Source: Falsihalocynthiibacter sp042445055
Lineage (GTDB): Bacteria > Pseudomonadota > Alphaproteobacteria > Rhodobacterales > Rhodobacteraceae
DNA: 64,000 nucleotides
Direction of reading: 5' to 3'
NCBI RefSeq assembly: GCF_042445055.1
Contig: NZ_CP170339.1
Span: forward strand, 124,001 to 188,000
Positions within the stretch are counted from its first letter, which is position 1. Each line of letters starts with the position of its first letter. The translations under genes were made by a program, and so were the position numbers. Below, one piece after another: positions 15,369 to 23,264 of the stretch. The notes under the pieces are model-generated. The model was not told the origin of the DNA. It did no database searches and worked only from the letters and a program-made list of their open reading frames with translations.

Positions 15369-16594
15369 GTTTTGAAACTTTCTTGCATTTTCGCAACTAG
15401 AACACCGAGGCCCTCAGCCATTAAAGGCGGAACAGCGTTCCCTACTTGAGTATAGCGAGGACACTCCTGTTTCCGCCTTGCGCCACCTGTGGTGTACTTT
15501 CCCAAGAATTCAAACCAGTCGGGAAATGTTTGAAGTCGAGCACATTCTCTGACGGTAAGGATACGAGGTTCACTATAATGCAGTAAGTCGTCAGGAAGCG
15601 TGGTGATCGTTTTTGATAGCTCATCGGGATGAAGTGGAGTAAAACACAGCTTCTTGATGTTGTGTTTCTTGCGAAATTCTTTCGGCAAAGATTTACCTTT
15701 AGGGCATGTTTTCAGAATCTCTGAGAACCTCAAAAGTGTTTCAGGGCGATGCCTTGCCAATCTAAGGCTATTGGCCGTCTTTCCCGTAGGAAGACCTTTT
15801 TTCATGAGTCTTTGGAACTCCGAGTGAGTTTTGAGCCCATAAGTTATCTGCTTAAAACCACGGGTATCAGTGCTGTCCTCAGTGCCTGAGATGGTCACTT
15901 CCAAATCTGATATGGCTTCCTTTACGCTTATTGCATGACCGTTCAGTTTTTTCTGCTCTCTAAACTTTGCAGCAAACTGTTCAATGCTTTTCATTGGGTC
16001 GACCATTTCGATTCCGTCACTGATCAGATCAGAGCGAACGGCTACTAGAATAAAACGTGGGCGAGGCTGTGGGACGCCAAAGAGTGAGGCATCTAATACC
16101 GACGAGAACGTTTGATAGCCTCCCCTGTTCAAATTTTCGAGTTTCTCAACAACTTGTTCGGAGTGAGATTGACTGTCAGAACCTCGAAATTTCGCTGTGA
16201 AGCCTTTAACGTTTTCAAAAACAAGAAATTTTGGGCGAATGATGTCGACGATCTCTATATATTCATTCTTTAGCTTGTTACGAGGATCATCAACTCGCCG
16301 CCTCCCCGCGAACGAAAAACCTTGACAGGGTGGGCCGCCTGCAATGAGGTCGATTTCTCCCCTAAGTTTTGTCAAGTCTTCTCGGTGCTGTTCGAGCAGT
16401 TCGGATGTGCTAATTGGTTTCTGCGGTAACCACTCAGGCCAATCGAATCTCAGTGTCTTCTGCCGGTTGAAGTTATATGAGAACGTCTTGAAAGCATCCG
16501 CGTTTTTCTCGATTGCAAACACACCTTTCCATCCAGCCTTTGATAGGCCAAGTGATAGGCCGCCGCATCCGGCAAATAGGTCAATGAAACGCAT
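15365..16594 (-). CDS. DNA (cytosine-5-)-methyltransferase
   Basis: 409 residues with all main C5-methylase motifs: I DLFAGCGGLSLGL (5-17), IV GGPPCQGFSFAGRRR with catalytic Cys90, VI FENV (~126-129), VIII QPRPR (176-180), IX ECARLQTFPDWFEF and X QVGNAVPPLMAEGLG. It transfers a methyl group from S-adenosylmethionine to cytosine at an unknown target. It is the first gene of the overlapping operon, and no classical restriction endonuclease is nearby. Its region is AT-rich compared with flanking core genes. The role may be marking self DNA for the ATPase/receiver-HEPN partners, which is inference. Confidence 0.92.
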   Translation of the reverse strand: MRFIDLFAGCGGLSLGLSKAGWKGVFAIEKNADAFKTFSYNFNRQKTLRFDWPEWLPQKPISTSELLEQHREDLTKLRGEIDLIAGGPPCQGFSFAGRRRVDDPRNKLKNEYIEIVDIIRPKFLVFENVKGFTAKFRGSDSQSHSEQVVEKLENLNRGGYQTFSSVLDASLFGVPQPRPRFILVAVRSDLISDGIEMVDPMKSIEQFAAKFREQKKLNGHAISVKEAISDLEVTISGTEDSTDTRGFKQITYGLKTHSEFQRLMKKGLPTGKTANSLRLARHRPETLLRFSEILKTCPKGKSLPKEFRKKHNIKKLCFTPLHPDELSKTITTLPDDLLHYSEPRILTVRECARLQTFPDWFEFLGKYTTGGARRKQECPRYTQVGNAVPPLMAEGLGVLVAKMQESFKT

Positions 16595-16758
16595 GTGAAA
16601 CCTTTTTCCACTGAATGTAGTGTAGATTAACTAGGCACGCCAGGTACTTTAGAAAGAATTTTTGGGGCGTGCTTTCTGCGTTGCAAACGACATTATCCTC
16701 TAAGAACCAGATAGCAATGTCTGCTCGATGTATTAGCTTGTGTGAGTTTGGCCTGAAT

Positions 16759-17319
16759 TCACTTAGAACAAACGTCAAGGCTTGCTTCTTTTCTCAACCG
16801 ATAAGCCGTAGCAATCCCAATTTTCATAGTATCTGCGACCTCAGAAGGTGTTGCTCCTGAGGCGAACATTTTCCGCGCCACGCCTCGGTTAATAGTCTTT
16901 GGGCGACCTTTATATTTGCCCGCGTCCTTAGCCTTAGCGATACCTTCGCGTTGGCGTTCCAGAATAATTTCCCGTTCGAATTCTCCAATTGCCCCTAATA
17001 TACTTAGCATCAAATTTGATGTTGGATCCGCCTTATTTCCAAAGGTCAGCCCTTCTTTTAAAAAACGAACCACAGCTCCTTTGCGAACCGCCTCGTCAAT
17101 GATCTTTTGTAAATCGCTCAATGACCGCGCCAACCGGTCTAAAGAGTAGACAACAATCTCGTCACCGGATCTTAGCGAATCCCTTAAAATCGTCAGTTGG
17201 ACTCGATCAGTGTTTTTACCAGAAACTTTTTCTTCAAATATCCTGTCGCAATCATCCGGAAGTTCTTGTCTAGCGAGAGATTGACCTTGTGTGCTTACGC
17301 GGCGGTATCCAAATTTCAT
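16759..17319 (-). CDS. serine recombinase (resolvase/invertase family)
   Basis: 186 residues, the short resolvase/invertase form. The catalytic serine is Ser9 in YRRVSTQGQ. The arginine cluster YSLDRLARSL and the helix E (NLMLSILGAIGEFEREIILERQREGI) are clear. The C-terminal helix-turn-helix is GATPSEVADTMKIGIATAYRLRKE. The start codon at 17319 follows AAGGGAATATT. Such proteins resolve or invert DNA at sites near their own gene rather than insert into tRNA genes. It lies 164 bp upstream of the methylase gene in the same direction and may share regulation, but it has its own leader. Confidence 0.9.
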   Translation of the reverse strand: MKFGYRRVSTQGQSLARQELPDDCDRIFEEKVSGKNTDRVQLTILRDSLRSGDEIVVYSLDRLARSLSDLQKIIDEAVRKGAVVRFLKEGLTFGNKADPTSNLMLSILGAIGEFEREIILERQREGIAKAKDAGKYKGRPKTINRGVARKMFASGATPSEVADTMKIGIATAYRLRKEASLDVCSK

Positions 17320-17685
17320 CTATAATATTCCCTTTATCAAATGAACCTAAGCCTTTCTGATAAGGTACGTTATCGCTATTAAAACCGATTTAAATGATAG
17401 AGAATTTGAGTCTATCTTGTGGGTCTACCCAAATAACAATTGTACATTCTTCAATACTGGCTGAATTTTCTCGCACATGCGGAAAAGTAGACATTCGCCA
17501 ATTCCATACAAAGTCGGCTATGCGGACTTTCCTGCCATTGCCTGACACATCTTAAAGCACCCAGAACGGCTAATTGTGAACACTAGAAGCCGGCCCAGCG
17601 AACAGTTTCATCCGCTCGAGTTTTTAATGAATACCGCCATTTATACTCGATCACGGAACGAGAAAACTGCTGCCTCCTGTCATGT
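17320..17685. other. leader of the recombinase gene with a palindromic site
   Basis: No gene is visible. GATAAGGTACGTTATC at 17359-17374 is a palindrome with one mismatched pair, 40 bp upstream of the recombinase start, and could be a recombination or operator site. The rest is AT-rich and unremarkable. Confidence 0.4.
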
Positions 17686-18378
17686 TCAATCGTAGAATCG
17701 AGAGTACTGCTTCTCATTTCGCGGAAACTGGAACACTAGGTTTAATAATGGCCAGTATTGTTCATCTGAGTAAGCGCTCGTCGCGGTGAGGTTTTCCCGA
17801 TCACGGTCGTACGTATAAATTGTTCTTTGCCAATAAATGGCACGGTCTTCTCTTTTCGTGACCAAGTACTCTGTAAGCGGTGGGGTAGAAAGTTCGGCAC
17901 CGCCATAGACCCAATCGCCGCGCTCGTCATAGGCTCCCACCACCCGTTCATAGCCGGGCCGTTCCCAGCGAAAAATTGGTACATCAATTGCAATTGGTTG
18001 AGGTATAATTTTACTATTGTCGATTTGGCCTATCATTCTGTTGTCGCCACGAAAACGCGACCACATTTGAAGGGCAAAAACGGCACACGCTCTCGTTTCA
18101 CGAAAGTGAACTTCATCCTTCGCTTCGTCGGTCAATCCACTAAAATGCATCATGCCGTCAAACTGACTAGGCCCGTCCAGTCGAACGCCATGATCCTTCA
18201 GCCAGCTGTCAAAGTCTTTCCAATTGAATGTCTTTTCAAGTGGGTGATCGATAAAAAAATCAATTTCTTTACCTTTCAGAGCAGAAGCCACTTGTTTAAA
18301 CAAAAAGAAACGACTGCTCTTTCGAACCTCCCACCAATTCTTTTTAGGATCTACTCTTAGCTTTCTAAACAAACGCAT
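17686..18378 (-). CDS. hypothetical protein, 230 residues
   Basis: I do not recognise this protein. It is soluble, has no signal peptide, and is rich in aromatic residues (WW, FNWKDFDSW, QMWSRFRGD, YWQRTIYTYDRD). The N-terminal third is basic and the remainder mixed alpha/beta in appearance. Only the first codon is a plausible start, although the GGAG lies directly against the ATG. It is followed by the recombinase in the same direction and preceded by another unknown gene 40 bp upstream, so the two probably form an operon. Its place in the island suggests an accessory function. Confidence 0.65.
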   Translation of the reverse strand: MRLFRKLRVDPKKNWWEVRKSSRFFLFKQVASALKGKEIDFFIDHPLEKTFNWKDFDSWLKDHGVRLDGPSQFDGMMHFSGLTDEAKDEVHFRETRACAVFALQMWSRFRGDNRMIGQIDNSKIIPQPIAIDVPIFRWERPGYERVVGAYDERGDWVYGGAELSTPPLTEYLVTKREDRAIYWQRTIYTYDRDRENLTATSAYSDEQYWPLLNLVFQFPRNEKQYSRFYD

Positions 18379-18418
18379 CTCCAGCCGTTCTCAATTCTTG
18401 TTTAGGTAGACACAAATT

Positions 18419-18712
18419 TCAGACATCAACATCTATAACTACCGCCGTGAAATGAGGTGTATCACCAACACTCAGAATGAAGCGGTCACCGGTCCGGTTT
18501 GATTGCACATCCAAAACTCTAGGACCCTCGCCCTTCCGGCGACGCATAGTAGCATTAGCGACTTCCTGCTCACTCATCTGCCGGCATAACAACCTTTGGA
18601 GAAGCTCCTTCATCTGCTTGTCTGAAAAATCGTAGTGTCGAAAATTTTGCTCATATATCTTATCAGTGCCGTTCCAACCCAGAACGTGCCACGTTCTCAA
18701 ATTTGCTGCCAT
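18419..18712 (-). CDS. hypothetical protein, 97 residues
   Basis: Unrecognised small soluble protein. The ATG at 18712 follows GGAGGAGGAGGAAG, a very strong ribosome-binding region, better than the in-frame TTG two codons earlier. It has a basic middle (NATMRRRKGEGPRVLD) and a beta-rich end (RFILSVGDTPHFTAVVIDVDV). It is 40 bp upstream of the 230-residue unknown gene in the same direction, so they are likely a two-gene unit. Function cannot be assigned. Confidence 0.65.
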   Translation of the reverse strand: MAANLRTWHVLGWNGTDKIYEQNFRHYDFSDKQMKELLQRLLCRQMSEQEVANATMRRRKGEGPRVLDVQSNRTGDRFILSVGDTPHFTAVVIDVDV

Positions 18713-18890
18713 TATCAACTTCCTCCTCCTCCACCGGCTTGCTGAAACAATCGTAACATCAGCAAGTTTAGTTATGGTCGTTGTAAAATGCTACTAGCGT
18801 CAACCTAATCACTTTCAACAGGCACCCAACCTATTGGTCCTCCCCCTTTGAAGTGGTCCGCCCCTATAGTTAGGAATCGGAGGATTGAAA

Positions 18891-19169
18891 ATGGGAATTA
18901 AGCGACACAAGCCAGAAGAGATTGTCACGAAGTTGCGGCAGGTTGAGGTGCTTTGCGGTCAAGGCATGCCGCGTGTTGATGCAATCCGGCAAGTGCAGAT
19001 AACTGAACAGACGTTTTATCGTTGGCGCAAACAATATGGCGGAATGGGAACCGACCAACTGAGGGAACTAAAGCGGCTTCAGAAGGAGAATGATCGACTG
19101 CGGCGAGCCGTATCTGATCTGACCCTGGACAAGTTGATCCTGTCGGAAGCCGCACGGGGAAACTTCTGA
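18891..19169 (+). CDS. IS3 transposase OrfA
   Basis: 92-residue DNA-binding part of the transposase. Helix-turn-helix: EEIVTKLRQVEVLCGQG ... VDAIRQVQITEQTFYRWRKQYGG. A leucine-zipper-like helix ELKRLQKENDRLRRAVSDL follows, as in IS3 OrfA proteins. The ATG 18891 follows CGGAGGATTGAAA. It ends at TGA 19167 beside GGGGAAAC, where a -1 ribosomal shift can join it to OrfB. Confidence 0.93.
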   Translation: MGIKRHKPEEIVTKLRQVEVLCGQGMPRVDAIRQVQITEQTFYRWRKQYGGMGTDQLRELKRLQKENDRLRRAVSDLTLDKLILSEAARGNF

Positions 19170-19213
19170 GCCCCTCGCGCCGCCGCGCCTGCATCGATCA
19201 CATTCGCAATGAG

Positions 19214-20017
19214 GTGCGGGTGTCTGAGCGGCGGATCTGTCGTGTTTTGGGGCAGAACCGATCCACCCAGAGGCGGTTGCCTGTTGACCGAAGTGACGAA
19301 GAACGGCTGGTTGCTGATATGATCGAACTGGCACGTCAGTATGGCCGGTACGGGTATCGCCGGATTGCGGCTCTGCTCAGGGATGCGGGCTGGCAGGTGA
19401 ACGACAAGCGGGTTGAACGGTTGTGGCGGCGTGAGGGGCTCAAAGTACCCATGAAACAACCCAAGAAGGGGCGGCTCTGGCTAAATGATGGCTCATGTGT
19501 CCGGCTGCGGCCAGAGTATCGCAACCACGTCTGGTCGTATGACTTCGTTCATCATCGAACTGATGACGGGAAAGCGTTCCGGACCCTGAACATCTTGGAC
19601 GAATACAGCCGGGAATGCCTGGCGATCCGGGTGAAGCGGAAGTTGAACTCGACAGAAGTCATCGACGCACTCACGGATCTGTTCATCTTGCGCGGCGTTC
19701 CGGCCTACATCAGGTCGGACAACGGCCCGGAGTTCATAGCTCGGGCTGTTCGAGACTGGATTGAGGCGGTTGGAGCCAAAACGGCTTACATTGAGCCTGG
19801 CTCGCCGTGGGAGAATGGGTATTGCGAAAGTTTCAATGCCCGGTTCCGCGACGAGTTGCTGAACGGGGAGAGCTTTTACACTCTACGCGAAGCACAGATT
19901 ATCATCGAAAGCTGGAGGAAACACTACAATACCAAACGACCACACAGTGCTCTGGGCTACCGCCCGCCGGCTCCGGAAACCATCGTCCCGATGGAACTAA
20001 GGCCGATCATGCACTAA
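19214..20017 (+). CDS. IS3 transposase OrfB (DDE catalytic domain)
   Basis: Integrase-core half of the transposase in the -1 frame relative to OrfA. The frame is already open at 19160 (KLLSPSRRRACIDH), so the active protein is probably the OrfAB fusion made by frameshift; the GTG at 19214 is a nominal start. Catalytic residues appear as WSYDFVHHRTD (Asp), RSDNGPEFIA (Asp) and WENGYCESFNARFRDE (Glu). The C-terminal RPHSALGYRPPAPE is typical. No internal stop or frameshift is seen, so the element may be active. Confidence 0.93.
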   Translation: MRVSERRICRVLGQNRSTQRRLPVDRSDEERLVADMIELARQYGRYGYRRIAALLRDAGWQVNDKRVERLWRREGLKVPMKQPKKGRLWLNDGSCVRLRPEYRNHVWSYDFVHHRTDDGKAFRTLNILDEYSRECLAIRVKRKLNSTEVIDALTDLFILRGVPAYIRSDNGPEFIARAVRDWIEAVGAKTAYIEPGSPWENGYCESFNARFRDELLNGESFYTLREAQIIIESWRKHYNTKRPHSALGYRPPAPETIVPMELRPIMH

Positions 20018-20051
20018 CATTCAAACTGGACTACTTAGGTGGGGCTGATCA

Positions 20052-20180
20052 AGACAACATATCTCCGGAACAGTTGACGCCGCCCAACATATCTTAGCGA
20101 AGTTTGGGTCACGCGACCTTAGAAGTTTGATTGAAAAGAAGGTTCGCGAGGTTCGGGAAGACCGCTACAGAACCGGATAG
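20052..20180 (+). pseudogene. truncated C-terminal ORF fragment beside the IS3 right end
   Basis: Directly past the IS right end a frame stays open for about 42 codons to TAG 20178-20180, ending LIEKKVREVREDRYRTG, basic and helical. No matching 5' part lies to the left of the IS, so the rest was probably lost in an adjacent deletion. I cannot name the family; the reading frame could be chance. Confidence 0.3.
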
Positions 20181-20215
20181 GAGTTTTGGTGTCATTTTTT
20201 GAACACGAAAACTCC
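20180..20215 (+). terminator. hairpin after the truncated ORF
   Basis: GGAGTTTT (20180-20187) pairs with AAAACTCC (20208-20215), extended inside by TGT/ACA. It starts on the last base of the fragment's stop codon, as a terminator of the lost gene would. Confidence 0.4.
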
Positions 20216-20292
20216 GACCGGATCAAATGGAACGATTTTACGATTGCTGACAGTTTCTCCTCATAACTTTAAATAGCTAGGAGCTAATCAGC

Positions 20293-20496
20293 ATGACAAA
20301 TATTTTCCCTAAGAACCTGATGACACCGGATGAGGTTGCGACCTATCTGAGTGTTTCTGTTGAAACGCTAAATGTTTGGCGCTGCACCAAGCGCTATGAC
20401 CTGCCTTATGTCAAAGCAGGGCGTTTGGTGCGCTATCGCATTGAGGATGTGAACGCCTTCGTTGCCTCACGGCTTCAGGGGGTGAGCAATGATTAA
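20293..20496 (+). CDS. AlpA/excisionase-like helix-turn-helix protein
   Basis: 67 residues with one DNA-binding domain of the HTH_17/MerR-like type: LMTPDEVATYLSVSVETLNVWRCTKRYDLPYVKAGRLVRYRIEDV. Such proteins act as excisionases or activators in phage satellites and integrated elements. TAGGAG lies upstream of the ATG at a normal distance. It overlaps the next gene by 8 bp and is the first of three overlapping replication-module genes. Confidence 0.85.
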   Translation: MTNIFPKNLMTPDEVATYLSVSVETLNVWRCTKRYDLPYVKAGRLVRYRIEDVNAFVASRLQGVSND

Positions 20497-20800
20497 TCCT
20501 ACTTGGACACCTATCGACTTCGCGGCCGTCAACATTGCCGCCCTACCGCGCTTTGCATCTTTGCTGGCCGCATGGTTGCCGGACGGTCACCAGCACGGCG
20601 CGGAGTGGGTTGCTTTGAACCCCACGCGCTCTGATCGGCGCAAAGGGTCTTTCCGCATCAACATACAGAAAGGATGCTGGGCAGATTTTGCCACAGGCGA
20701 CACGGGCGGCGATCCGGTGAGCCTTTATGCGTACCTTAATGGTTTGAGCCAACCGCAAGCGGCTCGGCAACTCATGGCACAGATCGGGGTGACAGCATGA
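20489..20800 (+). CDS. primase-associated small protein (CHC2-like N-terminal region)
   Basis: 103 residues. It has the pattern seen at the front of phage and satellite primases: WVALNPTRSDRRKGSFRINIQKGCWADFATGDTGGDPVSLYAYLNG, like the zinc-finger primase domain in which a product-binding core (W..F..G..G.D...L) follows, although clear zinc cysteines are absent. It overlaps the large primase/helicase gene by 4 bp (ATGA), so the two subunits are probably made together. The function is inferred from pattern and context. Confidence 0.65.
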   Translation: MINPTWTPIDFAAVNIAALPRFASLLAAWLPDGHQHGAEWVALNPTRSDRRKGSFRINIQKGCWADFATGDTGGDPVSLYAYLNGLSQPQAARQLMAQIGVTA

Positions 20801-22920
20801 ATGTTCACATTCCTTCCCCGATCCACCCGAAATGCGGCCAGCCGTCCGTTTCGCACGTCTACCGCGATGCAAACGGCAAGCCTGTGCTTCTTGCCAATCG
20901 TTTCGACAAGCCAGACGGTTCCAAGTTCTTCATGCCTTACGATCCTGTCCTGAAAGAATGGAAAGCGCCACAAACGCGCCCCCTCTATAACTTGGACCGC
21001 ATCTTAGCGGCGGACCCGTCCGAAGTTGTGCTGTTTGTTGAAGGAGAAAAATGCGCCGATGCGCTTACAGGCTTGGGCTTTCTTGCCACGACAACGTTTG
21101 GCGGTAGCAATGGCTCGGCAAAGAGCGATCTTTCCCCTCTCAAAGCACGGAAAGTCGCGATTTGGCCTGATAATGATTTAGCAGGAACAAACTATGCCAA
21201 AGCGATTCAAGGCATGCTTTTGCGTGCCAATGCGGATGAAATAGAAATCTTAAACGTTGCGGCGTATTGCGACGGAAATTCACATAAATACCTGGAAATT
21301 CCGGTTCTTTCCGATACGAATAATCCTGAATTGTCACGGAATGATACGATAAATACTAACGCGCAGTATAACGTAAAATCACGAAATATGCCGCAAAATC
21401 ATACCCCTTGCAAAGGTTGGGATGTTGCGGATGCGATTGCAGAAGGTTGGACAAAAGCGGATATAAGCGCCCTCATTTTGCATCATTTCCCAGAATTGCA
21501 GGGCATATCATCACATATAACATCGCCACCCAACCAGCTTGACGGGATGGAGCTTTGGCACACACCAGAAAAGGACTCCTTTGCCACGATATTGGTCGGG
21601 GACCATGTGGAGAACTGGGCCTTATCATCGAGCCATTTCCGCAGCTTTCTGGCGTATCAACATTATTTATCCGAAGGAAAGATGCTTTCGCAGACCGCGA
21701 TAGAGGACAAACGCCGCACCCTAGAAGGCGAAGCGCGGTTTGGCGGCGCGGAATATCCGGTTTATGCGCGTATTGGCGCGCAAGAGGGATCGATCTATCT
21801 CGATCTTGGCAACGAGACTTGGGACGCGGTGCGCATTGGTACGGATGGCTGGGAATGTCTTAAGCGGCCCGCAATACGTTTCCAGCGCTCCGGATCGGTT
21901 GCGGCCTTGCCACGGCCCATGCGGCAAGGGGCGGATATCGAGTTACTACGCCCGTACCTGAATGTGGCGAATGACGTGGACTTCCGTTTGTTGGTGGCGT
22001 GGTTGATGGGAGCGCTGCAACCCAAAGGCCCCTACCCCATCCTGATCCTAACCGGCGAACAAGGCAGCGCCAAAAGCACCACGGCGAAAGTGCTGCGCAG
22101 TCTGATTGATCCGGCCAACCCGATGGCCCGTAGCGCGCCGCAAAGTGAGCAGGATTTGGTGATCGCGGCGCGGCACAATCATGTGCTGGCCTTTGACAAC
22201 CTTTCCTATGTCAAACCAAGCCTTGCGGATGCGTTGTGCCGGATTGCCACCGGCGGTGGCTTTGGCACGCGCAAGCTGCACACCAACAGCGAAGAAGTGT
22301 TGTTTGACGCAACCCGCCCGTGTTTGCTCAATGGCATTCCTGATCTGGCCAGCCGCCCGGACCTTGCCGACCGTTCAATCATTGTGACCTTGCCCGTCAT
22401 TCCTGAAACCAAGCGCCAATTTGAACGCGACTTCTGGCAACGGTTTGAAAAGGATGCACCGCGCATTCTGGGAGCCTTGCTTAATGCGGCCTCCACCGCG
22501 CTCCTGCGCTTACCTTCTGTAAATCTCACAGAGCGCCCGCGCATGGCGGACTTTGCGCGTTGGGTAACCGCAGCGGAACCTGCGTTTGGCTGGGCTGAAG
22601 GCGCGTTCATGGAGGCTTATAACACCAACCGCGCTTTGGTGGATGCTGCAGCGCTTGAGGGCAATCCCGTGGCAGAAGCAGTGCTTACTCTGGTGACAGA
22701 GCATGGCCCGTGGCGCGGCACCGCAAGCGGCCTTATTCTCACCCTGCGCAACAGCTATCCGCAGCTCACAGATGATCCGCAGACGTTTCCCCGCAGCGCA
22801 AACAAGCTCTCCGGTGAGTTGCGCCGCGTCCATCCGATCCTGCGCCGCCAAGGCATAACCATCACCCGAACCCGCGAAGGCCGCACCGGGCAACGCTTCA
22901 TCGAGTTAAAGAATGCCTGA
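20797..22920 (+). CDS. TOPRIM/P-loop primase-helicase of a phage-satellite-like element
   Basis: 707 residues. A TOPRIM primase domain (~75-140) shows VLFVEGEKCADAL and KVAIWPDNDLAGTNYA. A middle region (~145-205) is AT-rich and poorly structured. The C-terminal half is a P-loop ATPase: Walker A LTGEQGSAKSTTAK (~418), Walker B HVLAFDNLS (~463), then sensor-like DRSIIVTLPVIPETKRQ. This is the arrangement of replication proteins of P4-like satellites and some phages, which prime and unwind their own origin. It is the last gene of the module and is followed at once by a CGTCAG iteron array that may be its origin. Confidence 0.8.
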   Translation: MNVHIPSPIHPKCGQPSVSHVYRDANGKPVLLANRFDKPDGSKFFMPYDPVLKEWKAPQTRPLYNLDRILAADPSEVVLFVEGEKCADALTGLGFLATTTFGGSNGSAKSDLSPLKARKVAIWPDNDLAGTNYAKAIQGMLLRANADEIEILNVAAYCDGNSHKYLEIPVLSDTNNPELSRNDTINTNAQYNVKSRNMPQNHTPCKGWDVADAIAEGWTKADISALILHHFPELQGISSHITSPPNQLDGMELWHTPEKDSFATILVGDHVENWALSSSHFRSFLAYQHYLSEGKMLSQTAIEDKRRTLEGEARFGGAEYPVYARIGAQEGSIYLDLGNETWDAVRIGTDGWECLKRPAIRFQRSGSVAALPRPMRQGADIELLRPYLNVANDVDFRLLVAWLMGALQPKGPYPILILTGEQGSAKSTTAKVLRSLIDPANPMARSAPQSEQDLVIAARHNHVLAFDNLSYVKPSLADALCRIATGGGFGTRKLHTNSEEVLFDATRPCLLNGIPDLASRPDLADRSIIVTLPVIPETKRQFERDFWQRFEKDAPRILGALLNAASTALLRLPSVNLTERPRMADFARWVTAAEPAFGWAEGAFMEAYNTNRALVDAAALEGNPVAEAVLTLVTEHGPWRGTASGLILTLRNSYPQLTDDPQTFPRSANKLSGELRRVHPILRRQGITITRTREGRTGQRFIELKNA

Positions 22921-22926
22921 TTTGAT

Positions 22927-23011
22927 CGTCAGTATCGTCAGCATCGTCAGTCAACCATACAAACAAGGCCCAACAATCAAAGGGCCGCTGACGATGCTGA
23001 CGGTGCTGACG
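22927..23011. repeat. inverted array of CGTCAG iterons, candidate replication origin
   Basis: 22927-22950 holds three CGTCAG copies at 9-bp spacing (linkers TAT and CAT). 22988-23011 holds three more in the opposite orientation (CTGACG). The two 24-base blocks are inverted repeats with two mismatches around a 37-bp centre that itself has a small GGCCC/GGGCC dyad. The array starts 7 bp after the primase-helicase stop. Short iterons in two facing clusters next to a replication gene are typical of satellite origins. The same structure could also be a large terminator hairpin. Confidence 0.5.
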
Positions 23012-23264
23012 ATAGAATTGGGGTTTTGAGTTAAGTTTCGGGAGGGGGGGCTTACGGCCCAAAGCGGCCATTAGCCACATCACCTCTATGCTGCGGTCGC
23101 AGCCCGCATTGCCGCCATTCGCCGCAGCTGCATGATCTCGGGGTCGACGAATTCACACAGCGCGGGACGAAGCGACTTTTCATTCATATCTGGCTACCGT
23201 CACGTTGAACGTCTTGCAGGCTCCTTTGTTTTAATGCCTAATACCGTTTAGCGGTGAATGGGAT
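23012..23264. other. gene-free stretch between the iteron array and the HNH gene
   Basis: No convincing ORF. It contains a run of seven G at 23044-23050 and a GC-rich dyad CTGCGGTCGCAG. The part 23056-23130 resembles decayed intergenic repeat material of Roseobacter-group genomes, an impression that I cannot verify. Confidence 0.3.

Larger units (their letters stand above)
18835..20051 (+). mobile_element. IS3-family insertion sequence
   Basis: About 1.2 kb with two overlapping-frame transposase genes. Imperfect terminal inverted repeats begin TGGTCCTCCCCC on the left (18835) and TGATCAGCCCC on the right (reading inward from 20051), and both continue to AAGTGGTCC/AAGTAGTCC. The usual TG...CA ends are present. 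No matching target duplication flanks it (TAT left, AGA right), which suggests a deletion or recombination beside the element. Ends are estimated by eye. Confidence 0.8.

Noticed and set aside
16759..17319. The serine recombinase as the integrase of the island
   Set aside because: It is the short resolvase/invertase type, which does not integrate at tRNA genes; the tRNA-end repeat points to a tyrosine integrase that was not found.
20101..20130. The words SLGHATLEV in one frame as the end of a tyrosine recombinase
   Set aside because: There is an in-frame stop just upstream, no catalytic Arg/His/Tyr context, and another frame is open across the same bases.
22927..23011. The repeated hexamers as a CRISPR array
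   Set aside because: Repeats are 6 bases at 9-bp steps with no unique spacers; the two groups face each other.
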